Positions 24,462 through 32,694 of a stretch of DNA of 64,000 bases are shown piece after piece. Below the pieces are notes generated by a model, which was not told where the DNA came from, ran no database searches, and saw only the letters and a program-made list of their open reading frames with translations. Source of the stretch: Oligoflexia bacterium. GTDB taxonomy: Bacteria; Bdellovibrionota; UBA1018. Positions within the stretch are counted from its first letter, which is position 1. Each line of letters starts with the position of its first letter. Position numbers and translations under genes: made by a program. Where the stretch lies: assembly GCA_023701205.1 (NCBI GenBank), contig JAMPXJ010000018.1:23836-87835 (forward strand), written 5' to 3'.

Positions 24462-25682
24462 ATGGCTTTTCCGCGCGGTCGGTGCATCGAAGTTTCCCCG
24501 GAGTCCCTGATCCTGCGCAATCAGTCCGGACTCGTCCGGGTCCAAGCCGGGAATATCGGCGAATCCGGCGTCGCGCTCGGGGATCTCGTCGAGGTCCGTG
24601 AAGAGCGGGTTCAGGTTCTCACTCCGAACCGCACATCGGAACGCTCCTTCGCCTGGACCGAACGGGTCCTGCACCCGCGAAGGCTCCGGGCGCTTCGGGT
24701 CAGGAGCGAAGTCGAGCGCGCCATCCGCGAGTTCTTCCTGGCGCGGGACTTTCTCGAGACTTCCACGCCGCTGCTGGTGCCCTGCCCGGGGATGGAGCCG
24801 CATATCCGGCCCTTCCGCGTGAGCGGCGTTGGGGAAAGCGACCGGAAGGCGTTCCTCCCGACCTCTCCGGAGTTCGCGATGAAACGGCTCCTGGTCGGCG
24901 GACTGGAACGTATTTTCCAGCTCTGTCCCTCTTTCCGCGACGAGCCATTCTCCATCACCCACAGCCCCGAGTTCCGGATGCTGGAATGGTATCGCGCCTA
25001 CGCCGGCTATGAGGAGATCATGCGCGACACGGAAGAGCTGTTCGAGTCGATAGCGCGCCGGCTTTTCGGCAAGCCCTCGCTCGTGTTCGGCGGGCAGGAG
25101 ATCTCCGTCGCGGCGCCGTGGCCGCGGCTGCAAGTGCGCGATCTCTTCCTCGATCTTGCCGGCGTGGACCTTCTGCGCGCATCGACCGCCGCCGAGCTGG
25201 GCCGTGAATGCACGCGCCTGGGTCTGAGCCACGATCTCGCGGCTGAGAGCTGGGATGACCTGTATTTCAAGATCTGGCTCAACCGCATCGAGCCCAAGCT
25301 GCCGGCGGACCGTGCCGTTTTCGTCACGCGCTATCCGGCGTCGCAAGCGGCGCTCGCGGTCATCGACACCGACCCCGATGGCTCCCGCTGGGCGCGGCGC
25401 TTCGAGGCGTATGCCGGCGGTCTCGAGCTCGGGAACGCCTTCGAGGAGCTCACTGATCCCGTTGAGCAGCGCCGGCGGTTCGAGAAGGATATGGAGCTGC
25501 GCGCGCAGGCTTACGGCCCGGCCTTCCCGAAAAGCCCGCTCGACGAGGGTTTCCTCCGGGCACTCTCCGAAGGCATGCCGCCCTCGGGCGGGATCGCGAT
25601 GGGAGTGGACCGGATGGTGATGCTTTTCGCCGACGAGCCGGAGATCGACCTGACGCTCTGGCTGCCGAGCCTCGCTCCTTGA
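24462..25682 (+). CDS. epmA: EpmA-like class II aminoacyl-tRNA-synthetase paralogue (EF-P lysyltransferase)
   Basis: A 406-aa protein related to lysyl-tRNA synthetase without its anticodon domain, as in EpmA/PoxA/GenX, which attaches beta-lysine to elongation factor P. Motif 1 lies in FFLARDFLETSTPLLVPCPG (~91-110); motif 2 around FQLCPSFRDEPFSITHSPEF; motif 3 GGIAMGVDRMVMLF near the end. It has an extra ~65-residue N-terminal part (ESLILRNQSGLVRVQAG) with OB-like strands, longer than the ~325-aa E. coli protein. No EF-P or epmB gene is in the window. Divergent from the Lys-rich protein gene. Confidence 0.88.
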   Translation: MAFPRGRCIEVSPESLILRNQSGLVRVQAGNIGESGVALGDLVEVREERVQVLTPNRTSERSFAWTERVLHPRRLRALRVRSEVERAIREFFLARDFLETSTPLLVPCPGMEPHIRPFRVSGVGESDRKAFLPTSPEFAMKRLLVGGLERIFQLCPSFRDEPFSITHSPEFRMLEWYRAYAGYEEIMRDTEELFESIARRLFGKPSLVFGGQEISVAAPWPRLQVRDLFLDLAGVDLLRASTAAELGRECTRLGLSHDLAAESWDDLYFKIWLNRIEPKLPADRAVFVTRYPASQAALAVIDTDPDGSRWARRFEAYAGGLELGNAFEELTDPVEQRRRFEKDMELRAQAYGPAFPKSPLDEGFLRALSEGMPPSGGIAMGVDRMVMLFADEPEIDLTLWLPSLAP

Positions 25683-25700
25683 CCTCGTGCCGGAGCCGGG

Positions 25701-27518
25701 TCAGGTCACCGGCACCGCCTCCTCCGAGCGCTCGGCGGAGACCGCCTGGTAACGGTAGAGCCGGGCATAAAGCCCATCGCGCCGAAGCAGCTCCTCGTGC
25801 CTGCCTCGCTCGATGGCGACCCCTTTGTGAAGCACGACGATGAGATCGGCCCGGCGGACCGTCGCCAGGCGATGCGCGATCATGATGAGGGACTTGCCTG
25901 AGGCGGCCTCGTCGAGGATGCCTTGAAGCTGCTTCTCCGTGCCGGAATCCATGTTGGCCGTCGCCTCGTCGAGGATCCAGATCGCCGGCCGGGTCGCCAG
26001 CACGCGCGAGAATGCCAGGAGCTGTCGCTCACCGACGCTGAGATTGGATCCGCGCTCCTGCAACTCGCGCTTCTCGCGCTCGGACTGCCGCCTCAAGGCC
26101 GGCCCCAGCCCGGCCGGGGAGCCGGACCCCGTCGCCAGGCCCGGGCTCTTGCCCCAAAACGTGATGTTGTCCTCCCAGGTGCCCGAGAAGACGAAGACAT
26201 CCTGCTGAACGATCCCGATCGACGCGCGCAGCTCGCGCTTGTCGTACTCGCGGAGATCCTTGCCATCGAGCAGGATCCTCCCTTTCTGCGGCTCGTAGAA
26301 CCGCATGAGCAGGCTGATCAGGGTCGTCTTGCCCGCACCGGTATGGCCCACCACTCCGACCTTCATCCCGGGCCGGATCTCCAGCGAGAAATCCCTCAGA
26401 ACCCAGCGTTCTCCCTCATATGCGAACCAGACGTCCTCGAAGACGATGTGCCCCTGAAGCCCGCGCAGCGGTTTCGCCTCCGGCAGCTCCGCGGGAAGCT
26501 CCGTGGGCCAGTCCAGGATCGAGAAGATCCGTTCGGCGGAGGCCATTCCCGAAAGGAAGACGTTCCACTTGTCCGCCAGCTCGCGCACGGGCTGGAAGAG
26601 CGAGAGCACGTAAGAGAAATACGCCACGAGCACGCCGATCCTGATCGTGCCCTCCGCGACCGCCACCCCGCCGAACCAGATCACGAGCGCCATGGCGATC
26701 CCCGCCGCGACGGTGATCGTCGGCTGAAAGAGCGCGAAGACCCGCACTGTCGCGATCTGCGCGTCGGCATACCAGCGATTGAGCCGCTCGAAGCGCGCGA
26801 GGTGCACGCCCGTGCGATTGAAGAGATGCACCACCTTCATGCCCAGGAGATTTTCCGCGAGAAAGGCGTTGAGCGCGGAAAGCTTGCTGCGCGCCTCGCG
26901 ATAGGAGATCCGGAGCCGGCCGCTGAAGTAAACGCCCGCCGCGATCATGAAGGGGAAAACGCTGCCCGCGATCAGCCCGAGCCGCAAGTCCAGCGCGAGG
27001 AGCCAGACGAGGATGCCCAGGACCATGAGCGCGTTGGACACCATCGAGACGAACCCCGCCGAGAACATCTCGCTGAGCGAAGCGATATCGTTCGTCACGC
27101 GGGTCATGAGCCGGCCCGCGGGGTTCCGGTCGTAGATCGCGAGCGGCAGCCGCTGGAGATGGGAGAAAAGCTCGCAGCGCAGGCGCTGGGTCACGCGGTT
27201 GCCCAGGATCTCGAAGAGGTAACCCTGCCCGATCACCGCGAGCACGCGCACGGTGATCAGCACGAAAAACCAGGAGGTCAGCTCCACGAGCCGGTCCCAG
27301 CGGCGCGGCACGATGGCCTCGTCGATGGCATGCCCGAAAAGCCGCGGCTCGAGCAGGGTCGCCGCCGTGCCCAGCAGCACCAGAAGGAGTCCCGTGAGCA
27401 GCGGGAGCGGATGCTCGAAGATCAGGCGAAGCAGGCGCTTGAGGTTGTCGGGCCTGATCTTGCGCGACTCGCGTTCCTCGACGTCCAGATAGGCTTCCAG
27501 TCCTTCGGCCGCGCTCAT
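25701..27518 (-). CDS. ABC exporter half-transporter B (permease-ATPase; LSVGE signature)
   Basis: A 605-aa fused permease/ATPase of the MdlB/SmdB type. Six membrane helices (~30-330) precede the nucleotide-binding domain: Walker A GHTGAGKTTLIS, Walker B IWILDEATA with intact catalytic Glu, H-loop IAHRLAT. The signature reads NLSVGERQLLAFSR rather than LSGGQ. It overlaps the 635-aa half-transporter gene by 4 nt, so the two should form a heterodimer; this subunit supplies the intact Walker pair and the atypical signature. Likely exports lipids, peptides or drugs; substrate unknown. Confidence 0.93.
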   Translation of the reverse strand: MSAAEGLEAYLDVEERESRKIRPDNLKRLLRLIFEHPLPLLTGLLLVLLGTAATLLEPRLFGHAIDEAIVPRRWDRLVELTSWFFVLITVRVLAVIGQGYLFEILGNRVTQRLRCELFSHLQRLPLAIYDRNPAGRLMTRVTNDIASLSEMFSAGFVSMVSNALMVLGILVWLLALDLRLGLIAGSVFPFMIAAGVYFSGRLRISYREARSKLSALNAFLAENLLGMKVVHLFNRTGVHLARFERLNRWYADAQIATVRVFALFQPTITVAAGIAMALVIWFGGVAVAEGTIRIGVLVAYFSYVLSLFQPVRELADKWNVFLSGMASAERIFSILDWPTELPAELPEAKPLRGLQGHIVFEDVWFAYEGERWVLRDFSLEIRPGMKVGVVGHTGAGKTTLISLLMRFYEPQKGRILLDGKDLREYDKRELRASIGIVQQDVFVFSGTWEDNITFWGKSPGLATGSGSPAGLGPALRRQSEREKRELQERGSNLSVGERQLLAFSRVLATRPAIWILDEATANMDSGTEKQLQGILDEAASGKSLIMIAHRLATVRRADLIVVLHKGVAIERGRHEELLRRDGLYARLYRYQAVSAERSEEAVPVT

Positions 27519-29422
27519 GCGCCCCCTCCACGTTCGACCGCCGCGTCGAGCAGCTCGCTGTAGGATTCGAGCTCGGTCTTCAGGCGCTGCTCTTCGTGGA
27601 ATTTCCGATACGCTCCGCGCTGATCCGCGAGCAGCTCCTGATGCGTGCCTACCTGTCGCACCCGCCCATCCTCGAGCACGACGATGCGGTCGGCGTCCTG
27701 GATCGTCGAAATGCGATGGGCCGCGATGATCTCTGTATTGCGTCCCGGTCGCGAGCGGAGGCCGCGCAGGATCCGTTCCTCCGTCTGGACGTCGACCGAC
27801 GATAGCGCGTCATCCAGCACGAGGATCGAAGGCTTCTTCACGATGGCGCGCGCGATCGTGAGCCGCTGCTTCTGCCCGCCCGAGAGATTCACCCCGCGCT
27901 CGCCCACGCGCGTGGCATAGGAGCCCGAAAAGCCGATCACGTCCTCGTGCACGCAGGCCAGCTGGGTGGCTTCCTCGACGGGCGAGTTTTCGGGCGCGGT
28001 CCCGCCACGCGCCTCCATCCAGCCGTGCAAGCCATAGGCGATGTTCTCGACCACCGTTTCGCTGAAGAGAAAGACATCCTGACTCACGAAGCCCACCTGG
28101 CGCCGCAGCTCCTCGAGCGGCCAGCGATTGACGTCCACGCCGTCGATGAGCAGCATCCCGCGCCCCACCGGGTAAAGCCGGGGAAGAAGCGAGAGCAGGG
28201 CGGACTTGCCCGCGCCCACCGCGCCGACGAACGCCACGCGTTCCCCCGGCTCGACGGTGAGGGTGATTCCGCTCAGCGCGTCCCGGGCACTTCCGGGAAA
28301 TCGGAAGGAAAGATCGCGGAACTCCACCTTGCCTGCCGTTCTCCAGCCGCTCGCGACCGCCTCGAGCCGCGGGACCTCGGAGTTCTCGTCCTCGGGAACG
28401 TCGGTCCGGCGCGCGAGGACCTCCTTGAGGCGGTTCGAGCTCGTGACGGATTTCTGGTATGCGCCCAAGGCCATTCCGAGCGCGGCCATGGGCCAGACCA
28501 TCTTCTGGATGTAACGCTGGAAGGCCACGAAGGTACCCAGGCTTACCGCGGCGGTCGTGCCCGCCTCCTCCGAGATCAGCGCTCGGCCGCCGACGTAAAG
28601 AAGGAAAACCATCCCCAGGCTCATCGTGAAATCCAGCGTCGGCCCGAACGCCGTCTGCACGCGCGCCAGCCTCAGGCTCGCGCGCACGGCGTCCTCGCCG
28701 AGGCTCCGGAAGCGATCCGCCTGCGCATCCTCCTTGGCGAAAGCCTTGATCACGCGGATCCCGCCCAACGCCTCCTGCGTCATCGCGGAGATCGCGGCGA
28801 AGCGCTCCTGCAGCTTCTCGAAGCGCTCGTGGATCGCGCGCTGGTTGCGCAGCACGAGCCAGGGGATCACCGGCAGCGGGATGAAAGCCAGCAGCGTGAG
28901 CTCGGGCGAAAGCCAGAACATCGCGATGGGAACCGTGATGAAGTAAAAGAGCGCGTCCGCCAGGGTCAAAAGCCCCGCTCCGATCATGAAGCGGACGGCC
29001 TCGACGTCGCTCGTGGCGAGCGACATCAGCTCGCCGATGGGCCGCTTGTCGAAGAAACTCGCCGGAAGCCCGAAGAGATGGCCCGCGAAGCGCCCGCGCA
29101 GGTCCCGGCCCGCCTCCTGGCTCGCGCGGATCAGAAAGACCCTCCACCCCCAGCGGCAGACCCCCTGCAGCAGCGCGACCCCGAGGTACGCCAGCGCGAA
29201 GTACGCGAGCAGGCGCAACGGCTTGTTGTCGATCGCGGCATCGATGGATTCCTTCAGCAGGATCGGCGGAATCACCTCGAGGATGTCCACGACGATGAGC
29301 GAGACCATTCCCCAGAAAACGGGCTTGCGGTACTTCCACAGATACTCGCGCAGGAAGGAGCTGTCCTCTAGGAACGCTGACAGGAATCCGGATCTTCTCG
29401 CCGACGCAGCTGATTGAGACAC
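27515..29422 (-). CDS. ABC exporter half-transporter A (permease-ATPase; degenerate Walker B)
   Basis: A 635-aa fused permease/ATPase of the MdlA/SmdA type. Six membrane helices (~35-340), then Walker A GAVGAGKSALLS, consensus signature NLSGGQKQRLTIAR and H-loop AAHRIST. Walker B reads LVLDDALSS: the catalytic Glu is Asp, the mark of the degenerate site in heterodimeric exporters such as LmrCD, BmrCD and TM287/288. Combined with LSVGE in the partner, one ATP site is degenerate and one consensus. The GTG start overlaps the end of the upstream pseudouridine-synthase gene by 55 bp; a later start is possible. Confidence 0.92.
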   Translation of the reverse strand: MSQSAASARRSGFLSAFLEDSSFLREYLWKYRKPVFWGMVSLIVVDILEVIPPILLKESIDAAIDNKPLRLLAYFALAYLGVALLQGVCRWGWRVFLIRASQEAGRDLRGRFAGHLFGLPASFFDKRPIGELMSLATSDVEAVRFMIGAGLLTLADALFYFITVPIAMFWLSPELTLLAFIPLPVIPWLVLRNQRAIHERFEKLQERFAAISAMTQEALGGIRVIKAFAKEDAQADRFRSLGEDAVRASLRLARVQTAFGPTLDFTMSLGMVFLLYVGGRALISEEAGTTAAVSLGTFVAFQRYIQKMVWPMAALGMALGAYQKSVTSSNRLKEVLARRTDVPEDENSEVPRLEAVASGWRTAGKVEFRDLSFRFPGSARDALSGITLTVEPGERVAFVGAVGAGKSALLSLLPRLYPVGRGMLLIDGVDVNRWPLEELRRQVGFVSQDVFLFSETVVENIAYGLHGWMEARGGTAPENSPVEEATQLACVHEDVIGFSGSYATRVGERGVNLSGGQKQRLTIARAIVKKPSILVLDDALSSVDVQTEERILRGLRSRPGRNTEIIAAHRISTIQDADRIVVLEDGRVRQVGTHQELLADQRGAYRKFHEEQRLKTELESYSELLDAAVERGGGA

Positions 29423-30402
29423 TGAAGGAAATCCTCGGGCAAAGGACTTTGAATCGATAGCTCAGTCTTATTGACCGGGTGGGTGAATGTCAAGCTGACG
29501 GCATGCAACATCACGCGAGACGCGCTGTCCCGGGGGGCGCCGTAGAAGTCGTCGCCGAGGATCGGCAGCCCCCCTTCGGCCAGATGCACCCGGATCTGGT
29601 GCGTGCGCCCGGTGAGCGGCCGCGCCTCGATGTGCAGGCCGCCCGACAAGCGCTCGAGAACCTTGAAATCGGTGTGCGCGAAATCGCCCCCGGAGCGTAC
29701 AGAACTGATGCGTGCTTTTTTGCCGGGACCGGAGGCCTTGCCCAGATAATTCTTCACGGTCCACTCGTTCGCGAACTGGCCCTCGACCGGCGCGCCGTGC
29801 CCCGATGCGAAGCCCGAAGCCGAGCCCGAACCCGGAAGCCGCGTGAGCGCGCGGTAAACCTTGCGCGCACCATGCTCGGCGAAAAGCGCGGCCACCCCGG
29901 CGTTCGCCTCGCGAGCCTTGGTGAAAAGGACCACGCCCGAGGTGTCGCGATCGAGCCGGTGGTGCAGACCCACATAGGGATCCGCCTGCCCATCCCGGCG
30001 GGCCAGGAACTTCTTGACCGCCGCGAAGAGATTCTCCCGCGCCTCATCGAGCGTGGGCTGGGTGGGAAGGCCCGCGGGCTTGTCCACCACGATGAGCCAC
30101 TCGTCTTCGTAGAGAACCCGCGCCGGGGTCATCTCAAAAGCGCGGTCGCGCGAGCGCCCATCCGAGGCGAGCTTCTCGGAATCGACGAAAAGCTCGACGC
30201 GAGCGCCGGGGATCAGCTCTTTTGAAGCGATCCGCACGCGCCTGCCGTTGAGGTAGACCGCGCCGGCCACGACGAGCTTGCGCGCCTTGCCTTTGGAGAC
30301 GGGCTGGCCCAGCGCCTCGGGGAGCTTCTCGGTGAGGAACTGATCGAGGCGCTTGCGGGCGTCCTCGGGCGCGGTTTTGAAACTGAGCTTTCGGAGAGCC
30401 AT
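29368..30402 (-). CDS. RluA-family 23S rRNA/tRNA pseudouridine synthase with S4 domain
   Basis: A 344-aa pseudouridine synthase. An S4 RNA-binding domain (~10-75: DQFLTEKLPE, SKGKARKLVVAGAVYLNGRR) precedes the catalytic domain with HHRLDRDTSGVVLF, whose Asp is the nucleophile, and the RPLTGRTHQIRVHL motif. The ATG at 30402 is chosen because an in-frame ATG at 30504 would add an unlike, low-complexity extension. This is one of two RluA paralogues in the window (the other at 52955). The 3' end overlaps the ABC transporter gene. Target uridine(s) unknown. Confidence 0.9.
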   Translation of the reverse strand: MALRKLSFKTAPEDARKRLDQFLTEKLPEALGQPVSKGKARKLVVAGAVYLNGRRVRIASKELIPGARVELFVDSEKLASDGRSRDRAFEMTPARVLYEDEWLIVVDKPAGLPTQPTLDEARENLFAAVKKFLARRDGQADPYVGLHHRLDRDTSGVVLFTKAREANAGVAALFAEHGARKVYRALTRLPGSGSASGFASGHGAPVEGQFANEWTVKNYLGKASGPGKKARISSVRSGGDFAHTDFKVLERLSGGLHIEARPLTGRTHQIRVHLAEGGLPILGDDFYGAPRDSASRVMLHAVSLTFTHPVNKTELSIQSPLPEDFLQCLNQLRRREDPDSCQRS

Positions 30403-30524
30403 TCCAGACCCAGGTATCACAGAAAGCGCGGATTTCCGCCCCCAAAAGGCGGGCCCCCGCCCGCCGCCGCAATGAGTCCCGGCGTCAGGCGTTCGCTTAC
30501 CCAAAACCCGTGCTCGGAGGCCGA

Positions 30525-30641
30525 ATGAATTTCAAAAGTGTGCTCATCGCACTCGTGGCGATTTCCGCTTTTTCAGCTCAGGCCTACGGCGCCGCGAAGA
30601 AACACATCATCAAGTTCGTTCAGGGCTTGGCAAGTGCTTAG
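30525..30641 (+). CDS. 38-aa secreted peptide or truncated exported protein
   Basis: A short ORF with a strong GGAGG (30516-30520) four bases before ATG. It encodes a clear signal peptide (MNFKSVLIALVAISAFSAQA, then YGAA) followed by a short basic mature piece KKHIIKFVQGLASA. It may be a true small secreted peptide, or the 5' remains of a larger gene cut by insertion of the element whose debris starts immediately after the stop. The mature part is amphipathic and cationic. It is divergent from the RluA-type gene. Confidence 0.5.
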   Translation: MNFKSVLIALVAISAFSAQAYGAAKKHIIKFVQGLASA

Positions 30642-30689
30642 CTCTGCGCGGCCCGGGTATTCCCGTGTTTACTCGTGGTTTACGGTAAT

Positions 30690-30860
30690 ATTGACCACAT
30701 ATGCGATTCCGCGGCAAAATCCAAATCCCGGCCCCTCGGCTGGGCCGAACTTCTCACCCGCGTCTTCGGCGTCGACACGAAAGCCTGCCCGAACTGCGGC
30801 GGGAGTTCTAGGTCCTCTCGGCGATTATCGAAACCAAGGTCATCGAGGAGCCCTTAGTAG
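30690..30860 (+). pseudogene. Transposase C-terminal remnant (IS91-like)
   Basis: Reading one frame gives RPLGWAELLTRVFGVDTKAC then PNCGG. A +1 shift then gives VLSAIIETKVIEE. Together these match the usual tail of IS91-type (Y2) transposases, which ends WAELLxRVFxxDxxxCPxCGG followed by a VIAAI-type helix. The frame is broken after CGG and everything upstream of the tail is missing, so it is a scar, not a gene. It overlaps the end of the 519-aa gene on the opposite strand by a few bases. Assignment is from memory of the motif. Confidence 0.6.
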
Positions 30861-32413
30861 CTTACCTGGTTTTCCCGGATGATCCGCTGAACGTAATGGC
30901 TCGGACCATCGCCCGGGAGGTGCCGCACCACCGGCGATTGTTCCAATACGCGGCGGGCTTCTTCAGTCCTTCCAGCGCGCAGGTAGGACACTGCGACCTG
31001 CTCGTAATCATATTGCGTTCTGCCGATTAGGCCATCAAAGGAATTGAACGCGTCTCGATCGGCCGCCCGAGCGTATGCTTTGTTGGGATCCAAGATAAAA
31101 TCGGAGCTCTTTCTGACCGCCTCGTGAATCTCCTTGTCAGGAACAATCACTTTGAGCTCCTTTTCCGCGGACTGGGCGGCTTTCAACCAAGTTGTTTGGG
31201 CCGCGGAACCGTTGGCCACTCCATTACTTACTCCAGCCGTGCTCGACACCTGAAGGGCTTGCATTTGCAGTTGCTGCGTGGCGCCTTCGGCAGCTTCAAC
31301 AGCGGTTTTCGTGCCTGTTCTTCCGGCAAGGCCCGCGAGAAGGATCAATTGGCGCTCCTCGGACACTTTGAAGCCACCCAGCTCTAACTCACGGCCTTTC
31401 GCGAACAGCTCTTTTTTCGTGTAAAGACCGTAACCGTCGCCAATGTTGTGCGCTTTTTCCAAGGCTTTCGCCTGGCTTTCCGAAAGGGGGCGACCTAGGA
31501 GCCTTTCTGTCTCCGCCACGCGGTCTTTCAGTTCGAGCTTGTCGTAGTTCCTGTTCCTGGCGAGTCGTATACGATCTTCCTTGCTCATCGCGCGGAACTC
31601 GCGCACCAATTTCTCGAGCTCTTCGGGCGTTCTCCCCGTAAGGCGGGCCAGGCGACCGGTGGAGCTGATTTTGGAAGCTGCTTGGACGCCCCCGCCAACC
31701 GGTATCGCGACTAAGGCGATGACACCGACCATTTCGCAATAAAGTTCGGTCTGGGCTTCCGGTGCATAGCAGTCGAGCTTGATCTTCAACTCATCAAAGA
31801 GGCGTTTCGCCAGCGCGCGATCCTGTTCGTCGCGGGCGCGGAATTTCTCGAAGACCTTCCGATCGCCGGTGCGGTGGTATTCCTCCATTCGCCGGTTTCG
31901 AATCTCGCGCGTATGGGTTCTAAGGCGTTGCTCGAACTCCGGGCAAGGAAGCGTTTTGAGAGCGTACTCATCCAGCGCCAGGCGTTCGGAGGGTTCGAGA
32001 TAACTGTTGAAGAGATCCAGCTTCTGGCGTTTCCCCTCGACATCTTTGTTGCATTCGAATCCGGCTTTCACAAAACCATAAATCGCTTTGGGCAGGCCAA
32101 TCACCGAGTCCTTTAGGCCGTTAAGACAGCTGAGCGAGCTTACGCCCGTCTGTTCGAGAAAAGTGCGATCGCCCCGGTGACAGCTTCCCAGCTTTTTGAC
32201 CCATTCTCTCTGCTCATCAGCTTCCTTCATGTGGGCGAGCTGCTGACCCCAATATTCCGTGCAGGAGTCAGCGTGGAATTTCACCTCGCAAGCGGATTCG
32301 AAGATGCTCTTGAGCTGTTGCTGGGGAGGTAAGCTCGGGCGATTCTCCGAGCAGGGGGGCGAAGCCAAAGCGGAACCTAGGGCCAGCAGGGATAAAAGAA
32401 AGGAGAGGATCAT
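30854..32413 (-). CDS. Large secreted protein of unknown function, atypical composition
   Basis: A 519-aa protein with a signal peptide (MILSFLLSLLALGSALA). The N-terminal half is helical, charged and holds nine cysteines (21, 42, 51, 78, 96, 121, 157, 215, 226), suggesting disulfides. A Gly/Val hydrophobic stretch (230-245, VIALVAIPVGGGV) follows. The middle (300-365) has LLGRPLSESQAKALEKAHNI and GGFKVSEERQLILLAGLAG, a module I recall from uncharacterised secreted proteins of predatory Bdellovibrio relatives. The C-terminus looks TPR-like (VAVSYLRAGRTEEARRVLEQ). Base composition is clearly more AT-rich than neighbours, and a transposase scar abuts its 3' end, so horizontal origin or lineage-specific rapid evolution is likely. 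No enzymatic motif recognised. Confidence 0.75.
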   Translation of the reverse strand: MILSFLLSLLALGSALASPPCSENRPSLPPQQQLKSIFESACEVKFHADSCTEYWGQQLAHMKEADEQREWVKKLGSCHRGDRTFLEQTGVSSLSCLNGLKDSVIGLPKAIYGFVKAGFECNKDVEGKRQKLDLFNSYLEPSERLALDEYALKTLPCPEFEQRLRTHTREIRNRRMEEYHRTGDRKVFEKFRARDEQDRALAKRLFDELKIKLDCYAPEAQTELYCEMVGVIALVAIPVGGGVQAASKISSTGRLARLTGRTPEELEKLVREFRAMSKEDRIRLARNRNYDKLELKDRVAETERLLGRPLSESQAKALEKAHNIGDGYGLYTKKELFAKGRELELGGFKVSEERQLILLAGLAGRTGTKTAVEAAEGATQQLQMQALQVSSTAGVSNGVANGSAAQTTWLKAAQSAEKELKVIVPDKEIHEAVRKSSDFILDPNKAYARAADRDAFNSFDGLIGRTQYDYEQVAVSYLRAGRTEEARRVLEQSPVVRHLPGDGPSHYVQRIIRENQVSY

Positions 32414-32694
32414 ATTCGTACTTTTCGAAATTTTGAGTCAAAAGCTTAAATGCGGGCACTAGAAAACTTAGCTAGGAATTGCGAGGACTTGAGAATCAAA
32501 AATGACTAAGCTTTTTTTCAAACCGGCCCCCTATCGTGTGCACGCGCCACGCGCTCCCCACGATTAGCCTGGGTTATTTCGGAGTTACTCATCAGCTTCA
32601 CCTGAGCTTGCTTCCGTCCAGTCCAAGATCGCCTTGGGCGAACTTCAGCATCCAGGTGTCATCAGCGACACTCCGATCCGCGACGTGCTATCCG
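32414..32694. other. Intergenic region, AT-rich left part, no clear gene
   Basis: 281 bp between the start of the 519-aa secreted protein gene and the end of the ABC-2 permease gene, both on the minus strand. The left ~110 bp is AT-rich and should hold the promoter for the secreted protein, though no strong -35/-10 pair stands out. The right part is GC-rich; a minus-strand frame ends AQGDLGLDGSKLR, perhaps the tail of a lost gene. Nothing here is firmly assignable. Confidence 0.4.

Noticed and set aside
27947..29371. A 474-codon plus-strand ORF
   Set aside because: Antisense to the ABC half-transporter, no recognisable protein features.
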